Counted from the first letter of the stretch, positions 24,801 to 34,645 are shown. The stretch: 64,000 nucleotides of DNA from Mastigamoeba balamuthi (GCA_902651635.1 CACRSC010000084.1:1883962-1947961), one strand, 5' to 3'. Numbers and translations are program-made. The notes: generated from the sequence alone by a model not told the origin.

Positions 24801-25000
24801 ACGTCCCCCATCCGCAGTGCACGATGTACGACTTCATCGCGCTGAAGATGTGGAAGAGCATGACCGAGTACCTGGACCTGCCCGAGCTGCTGCAGCACGG
24901 CACCCGCAACAGGTCCTTCTGGGCAGACGACCGGCTGGCCATGCCCCCGCCCTCGTACGACACGACAGACCTCATCGACACCGTCTCCAGCCGCGTCTGA
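21808..25000 (+). CDS. Receptor phosphodiesterase B: Bug/TctC solute-binding domain, membrane helix, class I cyclic-nucleotide phosphodiesterase
   Basis: Twelve exons, 808 residues: 21808-21907, 22007-22078, 22132-22318, 22348-22438, 22483-22686, 22737-22803, 22860-23377, 23436-23928, 23996-24174, 24225-24395, 24453-24614, 24818-25000. Signal peptide 1-22. Bug/TctC-like domain about 24-320, with LPNVPTLRDMG and a following GSYYGIVVP block as in bacterial tripartite-transporter binding proteins. Membrane helix about 329-355. A conserved juxtamembrane stretch follows (about 370-412). Phosphodiesterase about 455-770, with FHNKHHAADV (about 544) and HDIGHPGRTTS (about 582), in which Ser replaces the last Asn of the usual signature. 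The usual invariant Gln near the C-terminus is Phe here. Three introns use GC donors (23378, 24175, 24396) where paralogue A has GT. Intron 3 would be only 29 bases. The enzyme should hydrolyse cyclic nucleotides at the membrane under ligand control. Confidence 0.87.
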
Positions 25001-25164
25001 GAGACCCCGGCGCCCCCCTTGAGCACCGGGGGAGCCTGTACCATACACCAGTTGCCGAAATGCGGTCCACCGTCGAGAATCTCTTCGGGAAAAATATCGC
25101 CGCGATCAGTGGAAATATCAAGTATCTGTGCAATCTGCTATTGTGCAAAAAAGAGCACCTGGGG

Positions 25165-25742
25165 ATGACGGATCTGAGGCCCGAGGACGTCGTGTGCCAG
25201 TGCACGGGCGTGACGCGGCGGCAGATCGAGTGGTGGGAGGCGCTGAGCGTGGGGCAGGTGCAGGAGAAGACGGGGGCGGGGACGTGCTGCGGGCGCTGCC
25301 TGGACAAAGTCGCATCACTGGTCACCGCGCACCGCGTCTGCACGTGCGAGGGCGTCAGGCTGCGCGACATCGAGGACGCCATCGACGCCGGCGCGCACAC
25401 GGTGGCCGCCGTCCAGGACGCCACGCGGGCGGGCACCAAGTGCCTGGGCTGCGTGACGACGATCATGGACATTGTCGAGATGAAGGCCCACCACCGCCAC
25501 CAAGACGCCCACGCCCACGATGATGCCCATGCCCACGCCCACGTACTGTGCCCATGCCCCCATGGCTCATGCTCATGTCGCATCTCTCACAGCAGCAGGA
25601 GCACCAGCACCAGCACCAGCAGCAGCAGCACGCGGCTGACGCGGGCATCAGCAAGCTCATGCGGCCCTGGGGCAGCCCCGGCGCCGGCATCGAGATGCCC
25701 AAGATGTGCTTCGCGGCCGACGTGCGCGTGCAGCACCTCTGA
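25165..25742 (+). CDS. Tandem BFD-like [2Fe-2S] protein with a His-rich segment
   Basis: Two exons, 25165-25542 and 25593-25742, join in phase 0 to give 175 residues. Two bacterioferritin-associated-ferredoxin-like (BFD) domains sit in tandem: VCQCTG with TCCGRC (about 9-43) and VCTCEG with TKCLGC (about 58-97), each giving the C-x-C plus C-x2-C ligand set for one 2Fe-2S cluster. Exon 1 then ends, and exon 2 begins, with alternating His/Ala/Asp and Gln/His repeats. The tail ends KMCFAADVRVQHL. BFD domains pass electrons or bind clusters in bacterial iron release, nitrite reductases and NifU-like proteins. Here a role in iron-sulphur or metal handling is inferred. An upstream in-frame ATG at 25060 lies in an ATATC-rich promoter-like stretch, so 25165 is preferred. 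Confidence 0.75.
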
Positions 25743-26413
25743 GAGGGGGCGCCGCGGGCGGAATAAGCCATGTCGCGCCCGTGCCGCCTCCTGTCGCCTT
25801 CTGTCGCCTCCTGTCGCCTTCTGTCGCCTCCCTTTCACTGCATTGCTGGCACCCCCCAAGCGGCACTCACAACAGCAAGTTTCTGTGTAATTTCTCTGGA
25901 AGAGCTCTTGGGGCCGCTGACGGCCCCCTCTGCCCCTGCAACCTGCACTGCCCGACAGCACCACCATACCCTGTTGGCGGCATACGTGGCTGCGTCGCCC
26001 AGAGCAGACCACGGCTAGACACTCTACTTCATCGCCTGTCTTGTTCACTCGCGGGGAGCAGCGCTGCCACAGAAGAATGATGCGACCAGCACAACAGCCC
26101 TCAGAAGCAGCACCGATGCCGTGGACGTGGCGTGCTCCTGCTGCGCCCTGTTCCCCTGCTGTGTCTTCATGGGTCGAGTGGGCCAGAGTTGTGCACACGC
26201 GCCCATTTTCTGCCGCTCCTGTCATGTGCGGAATCAATGACACCCGGCGACAACCAGCAATTGTTTCTTACTGCTGGAATGCGAAATGTATGCCCTTACT
26301 GATGATGGGGGGAAGCACGTGTAGATATTAAGCCCAATATCACGGCGATATCTGCGTGGTGACGTGTCCCCCGGATATCGCGCTTGCCAGGCGGCACAGA
26401 AAGAAGCGACCCC
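25743..26413. other. Intergenic stretch with a short tandem repeat and a promoter-like end
   Basis: Contains the 10-base repeat at 25791-25830. The last 100 bases before the next start carry AGATATTAAG, CAATATCACG, CGATATCTG and GGATATCGC, matching the promoter elements of other genes here. No coding frame with the local codon bias is seen. Confidence 0.5.
25791..25830 (+). repeat. Four exact-length copies of CTGTCGCCTY
   Basis: Four adjacent 10-base units alternate between CTGTCGCCTT and CTGTCGCCTC. They lie 50 bases past the stop of the BFD gene. Confidence 0.9.
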
Positions 26414-28989
26414 ATGGGCAAGCACACGCTCAAGCAGGCGCCGCCAGGCGCCACCGGCGAGTGCTCCTACTGCGGCGACTCCCTCACGGGCCAGCCCGCC
26501 ATCCTCTGCACCGGTGCGTCTCACCCCGCCTGCTGCGCCCGCACCTGCGCCCCCTCCTGCTCCCCTGCGCGTCACCCGATTCGACATCTGTCCCTCGCTG
26601 GTAGCGGAAGGAATAAATCAGCTCTGTTCAGTTCCCCCGACTAGGCATCGGCGCACACGTCACGCCACGTCATCCGAAAAAGTCGAATCACCTGCGGGGG
26701 GGCCACGCCCCGTCCTGACAAGGTGGGGGGGCTGCGGGGTGCAGGGTGCCGGGGGCTGTTCCACGAGTCGTGCAGGGCCGGCGTGGTCCTCGACGACGAC
26801 TGCGGCCTCGACCTCGACGCCGCCCCGCTGCCCGGCGACGGCGCCGCGGCCCCCGCCGACGCCCCCGTCTCGGCCGAGGACGCGGCCCTGCTGGCCATGC
26901 TCGACGGCGGCGGCGGCGGCGGCGCTGCCCACGCGGCGCCCGCGGCGGCCCTGCGCGGGGGCAGGAGAGAAGATTCTGATGATGTCAGCAAGGAGGATTC
27001 CGACTTGCTGGCGGAGATACAGGGAGCGCCTGGTGCGGGCGGCCGGGCCGGGAGGGCCGAGGAGGCCTGCGTGCTGGACGAGGAGGAGGCGGCGCCCAAG
27101 CGGCCCGTGTCGGCGCAGAGCAGAGGCAGAGGCAGCGTACGGGCCCCCCAGAGCGGGAGAGATTCCAGGAATTGAGGTGACGTCAACGCAGGGAGAAAAG
27201 AGAGCGGGCGGGGCGGAGGACTGCGCACCAGCGGCGGCCACCGTCATCGCCACGAGGCGCCTCGAGACCAAGGAGGACATCGACCGCGCCATCGAGGAGG
27301 AGAAGCGCCTCGCTGTCGAGTGCAAGCGCAAAGTGCGCAGCAGCCCGGGGAGCGGGCTTCCCCATCGCAAGTGATGCGACGTTCATCGCGACGTCACGCA
27401 AAAATATCTCCCACATCACCGCTTACGTTCTCTCTCTTTTTCCCCTCCCCTTTTCCTCCGCACAGAACGACACCACAGGGGCGCGGGCGCATCTGGCAGA
27501 GTACCACCGCCTGCAGACGCTGGCGCCGGCGGTGCCCGCAGCGGCGCCGGTGAGCTCGGCGGCGGCGAGCGAGGAGCACCGGCGGGAGGCGTTTGACGCC
27601 GTGGAGCACTCGTGGCGCGAGCGGGCCGAGCAGCTCAAGCGCGACGCCGTGGCCGCCAAGGCCGCGGGCGACCGCGTGCGCGCCGTGGAGCTCTACCGCG
27701 AGTGCAAGCTCGTCGTGGCGGACCTCGAGGCGCTGCAGCGCGCGCGGGCGGACCCCGCGGTGCCGGCGCCGGCGTTCCGGGCGGCCGAGAGCGTCGCGCG
27801 GGTCGAGCGCGTCAACGAGGGCGTCATGCCCAACGAGCTCGAGGTCGTCGTGGTCCGCGCGATGGGCCTCGTCGTGCCCGGGCACTCGAAGCTCTCGCCC
27901 TACGTCTACGGCGAGGTGCGGCTGCTCGACTCGGACGCCCAGACGCGCCTGCAGACGCGCACGGCCGCCGGCGACTCGAACCCGCGCTACGACGAGTCGT
28001 TCCGCGTGCCCATACAGCGCTGCAGGGCGCTGCTGCGGCTGGCCGAGCGCAGGAAGCTGGCGCTCGACGTCTACCACAAGCGCTCGCTGCTGGGCTCGCT
28101 GCACGTCGGCCACTGCGAGGTGCCGCTCGAGCCGCTGCTCCGCTCGAGCGAGGCGCGCCAGGTCGTCCCCGTGCTCAAGCCCGGCAGCCGCAGGCCCATC
28201 GCCGACGGCGCCACCCTCGAGGTCGTCCTGCGCCTGCGCGAGCCCCTGGCCTGCAAGGACGTCCAGGAGGTCCGCCACCAGTACCTCGTCCTCACCAGCC
28301 CCGTCCCCGGCTGCGGCCACTCGCCCCTCTCCCAGGCCGCCTGCGCCTCTGCCGGGGCCGCCGCCCCCGCTCCCACTGCTGCTGCTGCTGCTGCCGTGCC
28401 GCCGCCTGCCAAGAGGCCTGCGAGCGCTGCTGTCGCCACTGCCGCTGCGGCGGTCGCTGCGGGCAGGTCTGCGCCAGCGACGCCTACTGCGGGAAAGAGA
28501 CCGGCGGCCGTGTCGCCAGGCCCCGCGCCTGCCGCTGCTGCACGGAGGCCGGCGTCTGCGGACGTGAAGCCCAAGACTGCTGCGGCTGCTGCGGCAGCGG
28601 CAGCGGGAGGGGCAGCGCCTGTGGCTGCGGGGGCTGCGGGGGCGACGGAGGAGGAGAGGGACAGGCTGGTCGTGGAGGCCAACAACGCGGACAGGCTCGT
28701 GTCCAACGACGTGCTCGACTGGGAGCTGGCGAGGAAGGTGCCCGGGGAGGACGCGGCCGAGGCGGCGAGCAGGCGGCAGATGATCGAGGCCAAGCAGACG
28801 GTGCTGGTCGTGCAGGTGCAGACGGGCCGCATCACGATGGACCAGTACCTGGCGTCGCTGCGCAAGGCCTGCGAGGACGAGGCCCTGCTCGCCAGGCGCC
28901 TGGCCGCAGCGGGGCTGGCGGCAGAGCAGCGCGTCTGCCTGCAGCGCATTGAGATCATGAAGAAGGAGATCGAGGGGGCCTCGGAGTAG
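26414..28989 (+). CDS. CC2D1: CC2D1/Lgd-family protein with an N-terminal zinc finger
   Basis: Four exons, 718 residues: 26414-26513, 26745-27136, 27192-27332, 27466-28989. The spliced N-terminus gives two CxxC pairs and a C-x-x-x-x-F-H-x-x-C segment (CSYCGDSL, ILCTGCRGLFHESC), a RING- or PHD-like zinc site. Next come the D-S-D-L-L-A-E-I motif typical of Lgd proteins, DM14-type helices (for example around AAKAAGDRVRAVELYREC), a C2 domain (N-E-L-E-V-V-V-V-R-A to about 130 residues later), an Ala/Pro-rich linker and the conserved C-terminal helices ending MKKEIEGASE. Animal CC2D1A/B and fly Lgd bind the ESCRT-III subunit Shrub/CHMP4 on endosomes. The zinc finger is not part of those proteins as I know them; a separate upstream gene is possible but the splice phases support one gene. 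Confidence 0.82.
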
Positions 28990-29445
28990 CCCTGCCGCCC
29001 TCTCGCTCCCTCTGTGTCGTTCGCGGGTCGTTCATAAAGCAGGTTCTGGTGCACAACCATTGGCGTCTCTCAGGCCTCAAAAAGATCAATTGGCTGAGGG
29101 TGTCATGGGCAAAAACAGAGAATGAGGGGCAAAATTTGGGCTCTTCCCGGAATCGAACCGGGGCCACCTGTACCCGAAACAGGTATTTTACCACTAAACT
29201 AAAGAGCCTTCTACAAAGTTTTCAATATTCGAAACGCTTGTAGACCGTAGAGTGGATTGGCGAGGGCTCCCGGTGCTGTAGACTGTTCCCTTCCACTGCC
29301 TTTTGCTCGCCATCGTGTCATGTACAACGACTGGAGGCCTTATCGCCCTCTCCGTCAGTGTGAGGTGGGGATTGATCGGATATGCAGATTCATTCCAGTT
29401 TGATATATCAGGGCGCTCTTTGCGTCTAGTGCGCGCGGCATCGGG
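28990..29445. other. Intergenic stretch holding tRNA-Pro
   Basis: Besides the tRNA at 29138-29208 there is no gene. The last 80 bases before 29446 carry GGATATGCAG and TGATATATCAG, the promoter-like element seen elsewhere. Confidence 0.5.
29138..29208 (-). tRNA. tRNA-Pro (anticodon CGG)
   Basis: On the minus strand the sequence folds as a full cloverleaf: acceptor GGCTCTT with AAGAGCC, D arm with AGTTTAGTGGT, anticodon stem CCTGT/ACAGG enclosing TTCGGGT (anticodon CGG, U33 present), and T arm with GGTTCGATTCC. The discriminator is C. No intron. Good box A and box B. Confidence 0.95.
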
Positions 29446-30944
29446 ATGCGGCAGAGGACCTGCGAGGAGCTCTCGCTCTACGTCGTCGTGTGGTTCCTCA
29501 TCCTCGGCGGCCCCGCCAGCGTCGCCTGGTGCGAGTGGACCGTCTGGGAGTTTGTCTTCAGCTCCGTCCTCGGCTTCACCGTCGTCATCCTCTTCTCCAG
29601 TTGCGCCCACCCCTCTCCTCTCCTCCTTCCCCCCTGTCACATCCGCGGAATCCAGATCCTCCCGAGATACCAGATTTCGCTTCCTGATTTTCACCCTGAT
29701 TCTATTTCTCGATACCGCCGCCACCGCAGCCAACATCGCGCTGCTGGCGCGCTCGTACTGGCTGGCGACGCATGTCGAGTCGTACGCGCCGCTGGACTGG
29801 GTGCCCCCCGAGGCCACGGAGCAGGAGCTGGCCGAGGCGCGGGAGGCGGGCAGCCAGGCGCCGACGAAGCTGCCGCGGCCCGTGCGCGCAGAGGCCGCGC
29901 GGCGCAAGGTGCGCTACTGCGGCAAGTGCCGCGCGTTCAAGCCCCCGCGGGCGCACCACTGCCGCGAGTGCGACCGCTGCGTGCTGCGCATGGACCACCA
30001 CTGCCCCTGGGTGGGCAACTGCGTCGCATACTACAACCAGAAGGTGGCCACCCACCCTCCCGTCTCCACCCCCCCCTCCGTGGCACTGGTGGTTCTGGTG
30101 GGGCTTATGGGACTGATGGGACTGATGGGTCTGATGGGGATGGGGCTGATGGGAGACTGCTGATGGTGCGGGTTATGGCTGATGCTGATGGAGGCTGGTG
30201 GAACTGATGGGACTGATAAGCACATCCCTAACAGCACCCATCATCCATCAGTCCCGTCAGTCCTATGACTGATGGGGCCGATGGGACTCATGACTTATGG
30301 CTGATGGCTGATGGCTGATGGTGCTAATGGGGGTGGGCTTAAGTCTTATGGCTTATGGCTGATGGGACTCATGGAACTCATGGGATTGATGGAACTGATA
30401 CCGCTCATGGGACTCATGGGACTCGTGGTGCTGATGGTGCTGTGGCCATCGCCAGTGCTTTGTGCTCTTCCTCGTGTACTCGCAGGTGTCGCTGGCCGTG
30501 GCGTGCGCGCACCACGCGGCGGGGCTGTTCCACTGCCTGGGCAGCATGGAGCCCGACAAGTTCGAGTCGAGCGGCTACAGCATCGCCAAGTTCATCGTCA
30601 TGATCCTCAGCCTCTGCCTGATGCTCCCCTTCCTCCTCGGCCTCAGTGCGCAGCCCCTCGTCCCTGTGGCTCTGTGGCTGACAGGTGGGCCAGCGCCGCT
30701 GACGGTGTCGCAGATCTCGGGGTGCATGCACAACGAGACGACGCTGGAGGAGTACGCGCGCGAGCGGGAGGGCGTGGGCAAGCACGAGGGGGAGAACCCC
30801 TACAACCTGGGCGTCGTGCAGAACCTCAGGGAGGTGTTCGGGCCCTCGGTCTGGGAGTGGCCGCTGCCCACGGTGCCCGCGCGCACGCCCATCGCGGGCA
30901 TCCTCTACCCCAAGAGACTGGCCCCGGCCTCGGCCCTCGTCTAG
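29446..30944 (+). CDS. DHHC palmitoyltransferase
   Basis: Three exons: 29446-29599, 29730-30043, 30456-30944 (318 residues). The Cys-rich domain is complete: [17 protein letters not shown] followed by [20 protein letters not shown], containing the catalytic DHHC cysteine. Two helices precede it and at least two follow in exon 3, as in the four-helix palmitoyltransferases of Golgi and plasma membrane that S-acylate proteins. A TTxE-like motif (NETTLEEY) and NPYNLG lie after the helices. The second intron is filled by a GGGACTGATG-type repeat. Part of exon 3 near 30640-30710 may hide another short intron, since two in-frame CAG/GT pairs occur there. Confidence 0.9.
30080..30450. repeat. Intronic minisatellite of GATGGGACT-type units
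   Basis: Most of the 412-base second intron of the DHHC gene is a degenerate array of GGGACTGATG, GGGACTCATG and GGCTGATGGCT units, changing flavour along its length. It ends close to the acceptor at 30455. It was counted as intronic because the exon on each side joins in the conserved NQK-CF position. Confidence 0.85.
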
Positions 30945-31454
30945 CGCCGCCGACAGTACCCGACAGTACCGACAGTAACAGCAACCCAACCCCATACACC
31001 CTCTTTGCCGCCTCAGCTGCAATGCACTGTGGGGATGGCACCTTGGAGGATGCAGGGTCGCCAGCGGCGTGGGGGAAGGATGGGACGGGTTGGTGCAGTG
31101 GTGCAGTGGTGCAATGGTGCACTGCCCGAAATAGAGCCGTCGCTGCGCGTGGCTGGAGCTGTGGCGAGGGCCGGATGGCTGCTCCTATTTATGGCCAGGC
31201 CAATTGTGCAATGCAGAACTCACCGACAGAATCGCAGGCTCGCTGGCCCGGCCTCCCGGCTGCAGCCCGGCCAGGCCCAGCGGCTCCAGCAGGGGGGACG
31301 GAAAAGAGCAGAGCTTTTCCTTGCCGCCGGGAATCTCTCCCGCGGGACGATGCCGCGGAAGGGATCAAGCAATGCATTGCCCTGGGTTCGGGGGGAAGGG
31401 AGATTTATGCATTGGACAGAGAAAAATCGAGGGCATTTCCGTATCAGGCGTCCC
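30945..31454. other. Intergenic stretch
   Basis: Starts with short CGACAGTAC repeats (30952-30980), then mixed sequence without a supported gene. The end before 31455 contains GAGATTTATGC and CCGTATCAGG and may hold the promoter of the next small gene. Confidence 0.45.
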
Positions 31455-31938
31455 ATGTGTGCGGCACAGCTCGAGGAGAGGACCACGGCGGCCACGGCGC
31501 ACGTGGGCTGCCGCGCCCTCGGCTGCGCGCACGTGCCCGTGTACCAGCACGACGAGGACGAGGCGGAGGAGCCCTACTACATGGACCGCAGGCACGGGGC
31601 CGTCCCCACACACCCCCTGCCACTTCGCGTCGCCATGCCACGTCGCCACCGCCTACCCGCCCCTATCTCTATCTTTTTTTTTGCCTGCGTCGCGTCACGC
31701 GCATCACTTCCTATAATTTGTTTGACACGCAAGTATGGTAGCCACTGGCCCTAGTTCTGACAATTGTACCTTCTTCTTCTTCCACACGGGCGGGTCGCCG
31801 CTGCGGGCTCACAGCCACAGCAGCGTGCAGCTGATGGGGCAGAGCACGTTCACGGCGCTGAGCGTGTGCGAGCCCTCGGTGCTGGGGTCGCCGATGTCGC
31901 TGGCCGGCACCGCTGTGGACCCCTACTCGTGCAGGTAA
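31455..31938 (+). CDS. Small hypothetical protein spliced through a GC-AG intron
   Basis: Two GC3-rich segments, 31455-31591 and 31815-31938, join in phase 2 (AG|C gives Ser) to 86 residues. The donor is GCACGG, the same hexamer as one in receptor-phosphodiesterase B, and the acceptor is CTCACAG. The intron carries CAATTG at 31760. The N-terminal half has three Cys/His residues and an acidic DEDEAEE patch; the second half is Ser/Thr-rich and ends VDPYSCR. No family recognised. The gene call rests on codon bias and matching splice phase only. Confidence 0.5.
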
Positions 31939-32396
31939 CTTCCAACCCGCCCCTCGTGTTCCTTCTCTGCCGACCCCAAATAGGGGATGGGGGTTGCGCT
32001 CTCTCCGCTGCCGCATCAGCAGAGCGCCCTACCCCCGCGCTGCTGCCAGGCCCTCTGATCGACGGAGGGAATTGCCCGAGTGGGAGAATGTGTTGTCGAG
32101 GAGGTGGGGGTGGGGTGGGGGGCCGGGGGCGGCGGGTCAGCATTTCCAAGGGGCGGTGGCGGGGCTCTTTATGCTACAAAAGATGGTTGCCTATTCCGGC
32201 TATGGCGTGGCTCAATAAATCCACGCCTCACCGGGGAAAAGAGATATTGGCTGCTGCCGGATCGGGGCAAAATCCGCACAGTTCGCACCGTCGCGAACAG
32301 CGTGCGAACCAACAGAGAAACAAACAAGCCTCGCCCTCTGTTCTTCCACCCATTTCCTGACCCTCCACAGCAACTCACCATACCACCCCCCCCCCC
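31939..32396. other. Intergenic stretch
   Basis: GC-rich, with a G-rich run near 32100-32150. Near 32170-32300 composition becomes mixed, as before other starts. No gene seen. Confidence 0.45.
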
Positions 32397-34136
32397 ATGT
32401 GGCCGCTCTGCCCCTGCCGCTGCCACTGCAGCCCCATGTACACTCTCGGCGTGCCGACCTACGGCCGCCCGTTCCGCCTGGACGCGCCGGCCGCGGTCCT
32501 CTCGGCGCCGCCGCTGCTGCTGCGGGGCCCCGAGCCCCCCGCCGCCGACACGGCGCTGGCCGCCCAGTGCACGCTGCACGCCCTCGAGTCGCTCAGCGCC
32601 CCGCGCTCCACCCCCGACGCCGCCCTCGCCTGCGCCCGCGCCGCCCGCGACGCCCTGCTCTCGCCCGCGTCGGCCGCCCGCGAGTTCGCCCCGGCGCTGG
32701 TCCTCGCGCGCTGCGTGCGCCTGGCGCACCCCTGCGCCTTCACTCGCGACGACCCCGGCGAGGCAGAGCTCGCCCGCAGGGCCGCCGCGCCGCAGTCGCC
32801 GGGCCGCGCGTTCTGCGAGGCGCTGCTGGCAGCCCCGCCGGCCTCCTGCGCCGCGGCCGCCGTGTTCCTGGCGGGCGCGTGGCACGAGGCCGCCGGCGGC
32901 GACGCCGCGAGGGCCGCGGAACTCTACGCGGCGTCGGCGCGGGCGGGGTTCTACCTGGCGCAGTACCACCTGGGGCGCTGCATGAGCAAGGGCCGCGGGG
33001 TGCCCGCCGACGAGGCCGGGGCCGTGCGGCTCATGAGCGCCGCCGCCGACGCGGGCCACGCCGAGGCGCAGCACGCGGTGGGCTGGGCGCTGGCCCAGGG
33101 CCGCGGGGGGCTCGCCCGCGACGACGCGGCGGCCGCCGAGTACTACGCGCGGGCCGCGGCGCAGGGCCACGCCGAGGCGCAGCACAGGCTCGGAGTCGCC
33201 CACGAGCGCGGGCGCGGCGTCCCGCGCAGCCCCGAGGCCGCCGCGGCGCTGTTCCGGGCGGCGGCGGCGCTGGGTCACGCGGGGGCTCAGGTCAGCCTGG
33301 CGCTGCTGCACCAGGCCGGCGCCGGCGTGCCCCGCAACGAGGCCGAGGCCGCCCGCCTGCTCTCGCTGGCCGCCGCCCGCGGCAGCGCCCCGGCGCAGCT
33401 GCACCTCGCCGGCTGCTTTGAGCGCGGCGCCGGCGTCGACGCCAACCCCGAGCGCGCGGCGGCGCTGTACCGCGCGGCGGCCGAGGGCGGCAGCGTGGCG
33501 GCGATGGTCAAGGTCGGCGCGTGCCTCGAGCACGGCGCCGGCGTCGAGCGCAGCGACGCGGGCGCGGCCGCGTGGTTCGCCGAGGCCGCGCGGCGCGGGG
33601 ACGCGGCGGGGCGCTACAACCTCGCCGTGTGCCTCGCGGGCGGCCGCGGCCTGCAGCGCGACGACGCGGCGGCGCTGCGGCTCTTCTGCGAGGCCGCCGA
33701 CGCGGGCGTCGCCACGGCGGCCTACAACGCGGCGGTGATGTTCGAGGAGGGCCGCGGCGCCCGCAGGGACGTCGAGGCCGCGGCCGTGCGGTACCAGCAG
33801 GCCGCGGCCCTGGGCGACGGCGCGGCCCTGGCGGCCTTCCAGCGGCTGCAGGCGCGCTTCGCCAAGGAGCGCGCGGCGGTGGCGGTGGCGGGGGGAGCGA
33901 CGTCGCCAAGGTCGCCGGCCATGTCGCCGGCGTCGCACGTGGCGGTGCAGACGGCGTCGCCGCACAGCGCGCGGTCGCTGTCGCCGACGGCGTCGCCGCG
34001 GCTGAGCGCGAGCGTGAGCGCAGGGGCCGCGCCGGCGCGGGAGAAGAAGTCGGCGTCGCCGCTGGCGATGCTGCGGAGGAAGCTGTCGTCGTCGAGCAGC
34101 CGCCTGTCGGAGCCCACCTCGGCGAGCAGCTTGTGA
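32397..34136 (+). CDS. Sel1-repeat protein with a Ser-rich tail
   Basis: One exon, 579 residues (or 566 if the second ATG at 32436 is used). From about residue 190 to 480 there are some eight Sel1-like units of about 36 residues, each of the form A-x-x-x-L-G-x-x-x-x-x-G-x-G-V-x-x-D-x-x-x-A-x-x-x-Y/F-x-x-A-A-x-x-G. Examples are ARAGFYLAQYHLGRCMSKGR and GHAEAQHRLGVAHERGRGVP. Sel1 repeats are alpha-solenoids that scaffold protein complexes, for example in ER-associated degradation and signalling. I see no signal peptide or catalytic domain. The C-terminal 90 residues are Ser/Pro/Ala-rich with many Ser-Pro pairs, probably disordered and phosphorylated. Confidence 0.88.
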   Translation: MWPLCPCRCHCSPMYTLGVPTYGRPFRLDAPAAVLSAPPLLLRGPEPPAADTALAAQCTLHALESLSAPRSTPDAALACARAARDALLSPASAAREFAPALVLARCVRLAHPCAFTRDDPGEAELARRAAAPQSPGRAFCEALLAAPPASCAAAAVFLAGAWHEAAGGDAARAAELYAASARAGFYLAQYHLGRCMSKGRGVPADEAGAVRLMSAAADAGHAEAQHAVGWALAQGRGGLARDDAAAAEYYARAAAQGHAEAQHRLGVAHERGRGVPRSPEAAAALFRAAAALGHAGAQVSLALLHQAGAGVPRNEAEAARLLSLAAARGSAPAQLHLAGCFERGAGVDANPERAAALYRAAAEGGSVAAMVKVGACLEHGAGVERSDAGAAAWFAEAARRGDAAGRYNLAVCLAGGRGLQRDDAAALRLFCEAADAGVATAAYNAAVMFEEGRGARRDVEAAAVRYQQAAALGDGAALAAFQRLQARFAKERAAVAVAGGATSPRSPAMSPASHVAVQTASPHSARSLSPTASPRLSASVSAGAAPAREKKSASPLAMLRRKLSSSSSRLSEPTSASSL

Positions 34137-34645
34137 CAGACGCGCGCGCGCGAGGCGGGGGGGAGGCGGAGAGGGTGGAGTGAGCGCGAGGCACTGGGGA
34201 GGCGGCATCGGCGACACGGAGGACGAGAGCGTTTTGCGCGGCACTGCTGGGCCTCTGCTGTACTGTGAGGCAAAGTGACAACATAGACACGTGAACAGAA
34301 GAGGAGAGGGCGTCGTCCGGCTGGGCTCTGCTGCTGTGTGGGGTCTGCAGGCAAGTGAGACTGTGTGCCCATACAGAGCCCACACATTGCGCACACCAGG
34401 AGCTCACCAGAGCGTGGCCAGCCAACCCACTTGATGACAGAACAGAGCGGTGTTGGACAATGGGCTTTGTGTATGACCAGTACAATTGCAGCGGGACCAG
34501 CGAGACAAGGACACACGGCGTGCGATGTGACGCGAGGCGAGCAGCGAGGTGACTTCGCAACTTCTGCAGACGGACATGCAGGACGAGCAGACCTATGCCT
34601 CCCACGAACTCCACGGCACCAAAACAACACCGACGATACTCCTTC
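34137..34645. other. Spacer between two convergent genes
   Basis: Contains the 3' flanks of the Sel1 gene and of the small membrane-protein gene on the minus strand. Open frames here lack the local codon bias. Confidence 0.5.

Noticed and set aside
25548-25742. Separate small Gln/His-rich gene
   Set aside because: It is better explained as exon 2 of the BFD gene: phase 0, GTACTG donor, CTCACAG acceptor, and the His-rich run continues across the joint.
32169-34394. Long minus-strand open frame opposite the Sel1 gene
   Set aside because: Antisense shadow; composition is Arg/Gly/Ala-rich without domains, while the plus strand carries clear Sel1 repeats.
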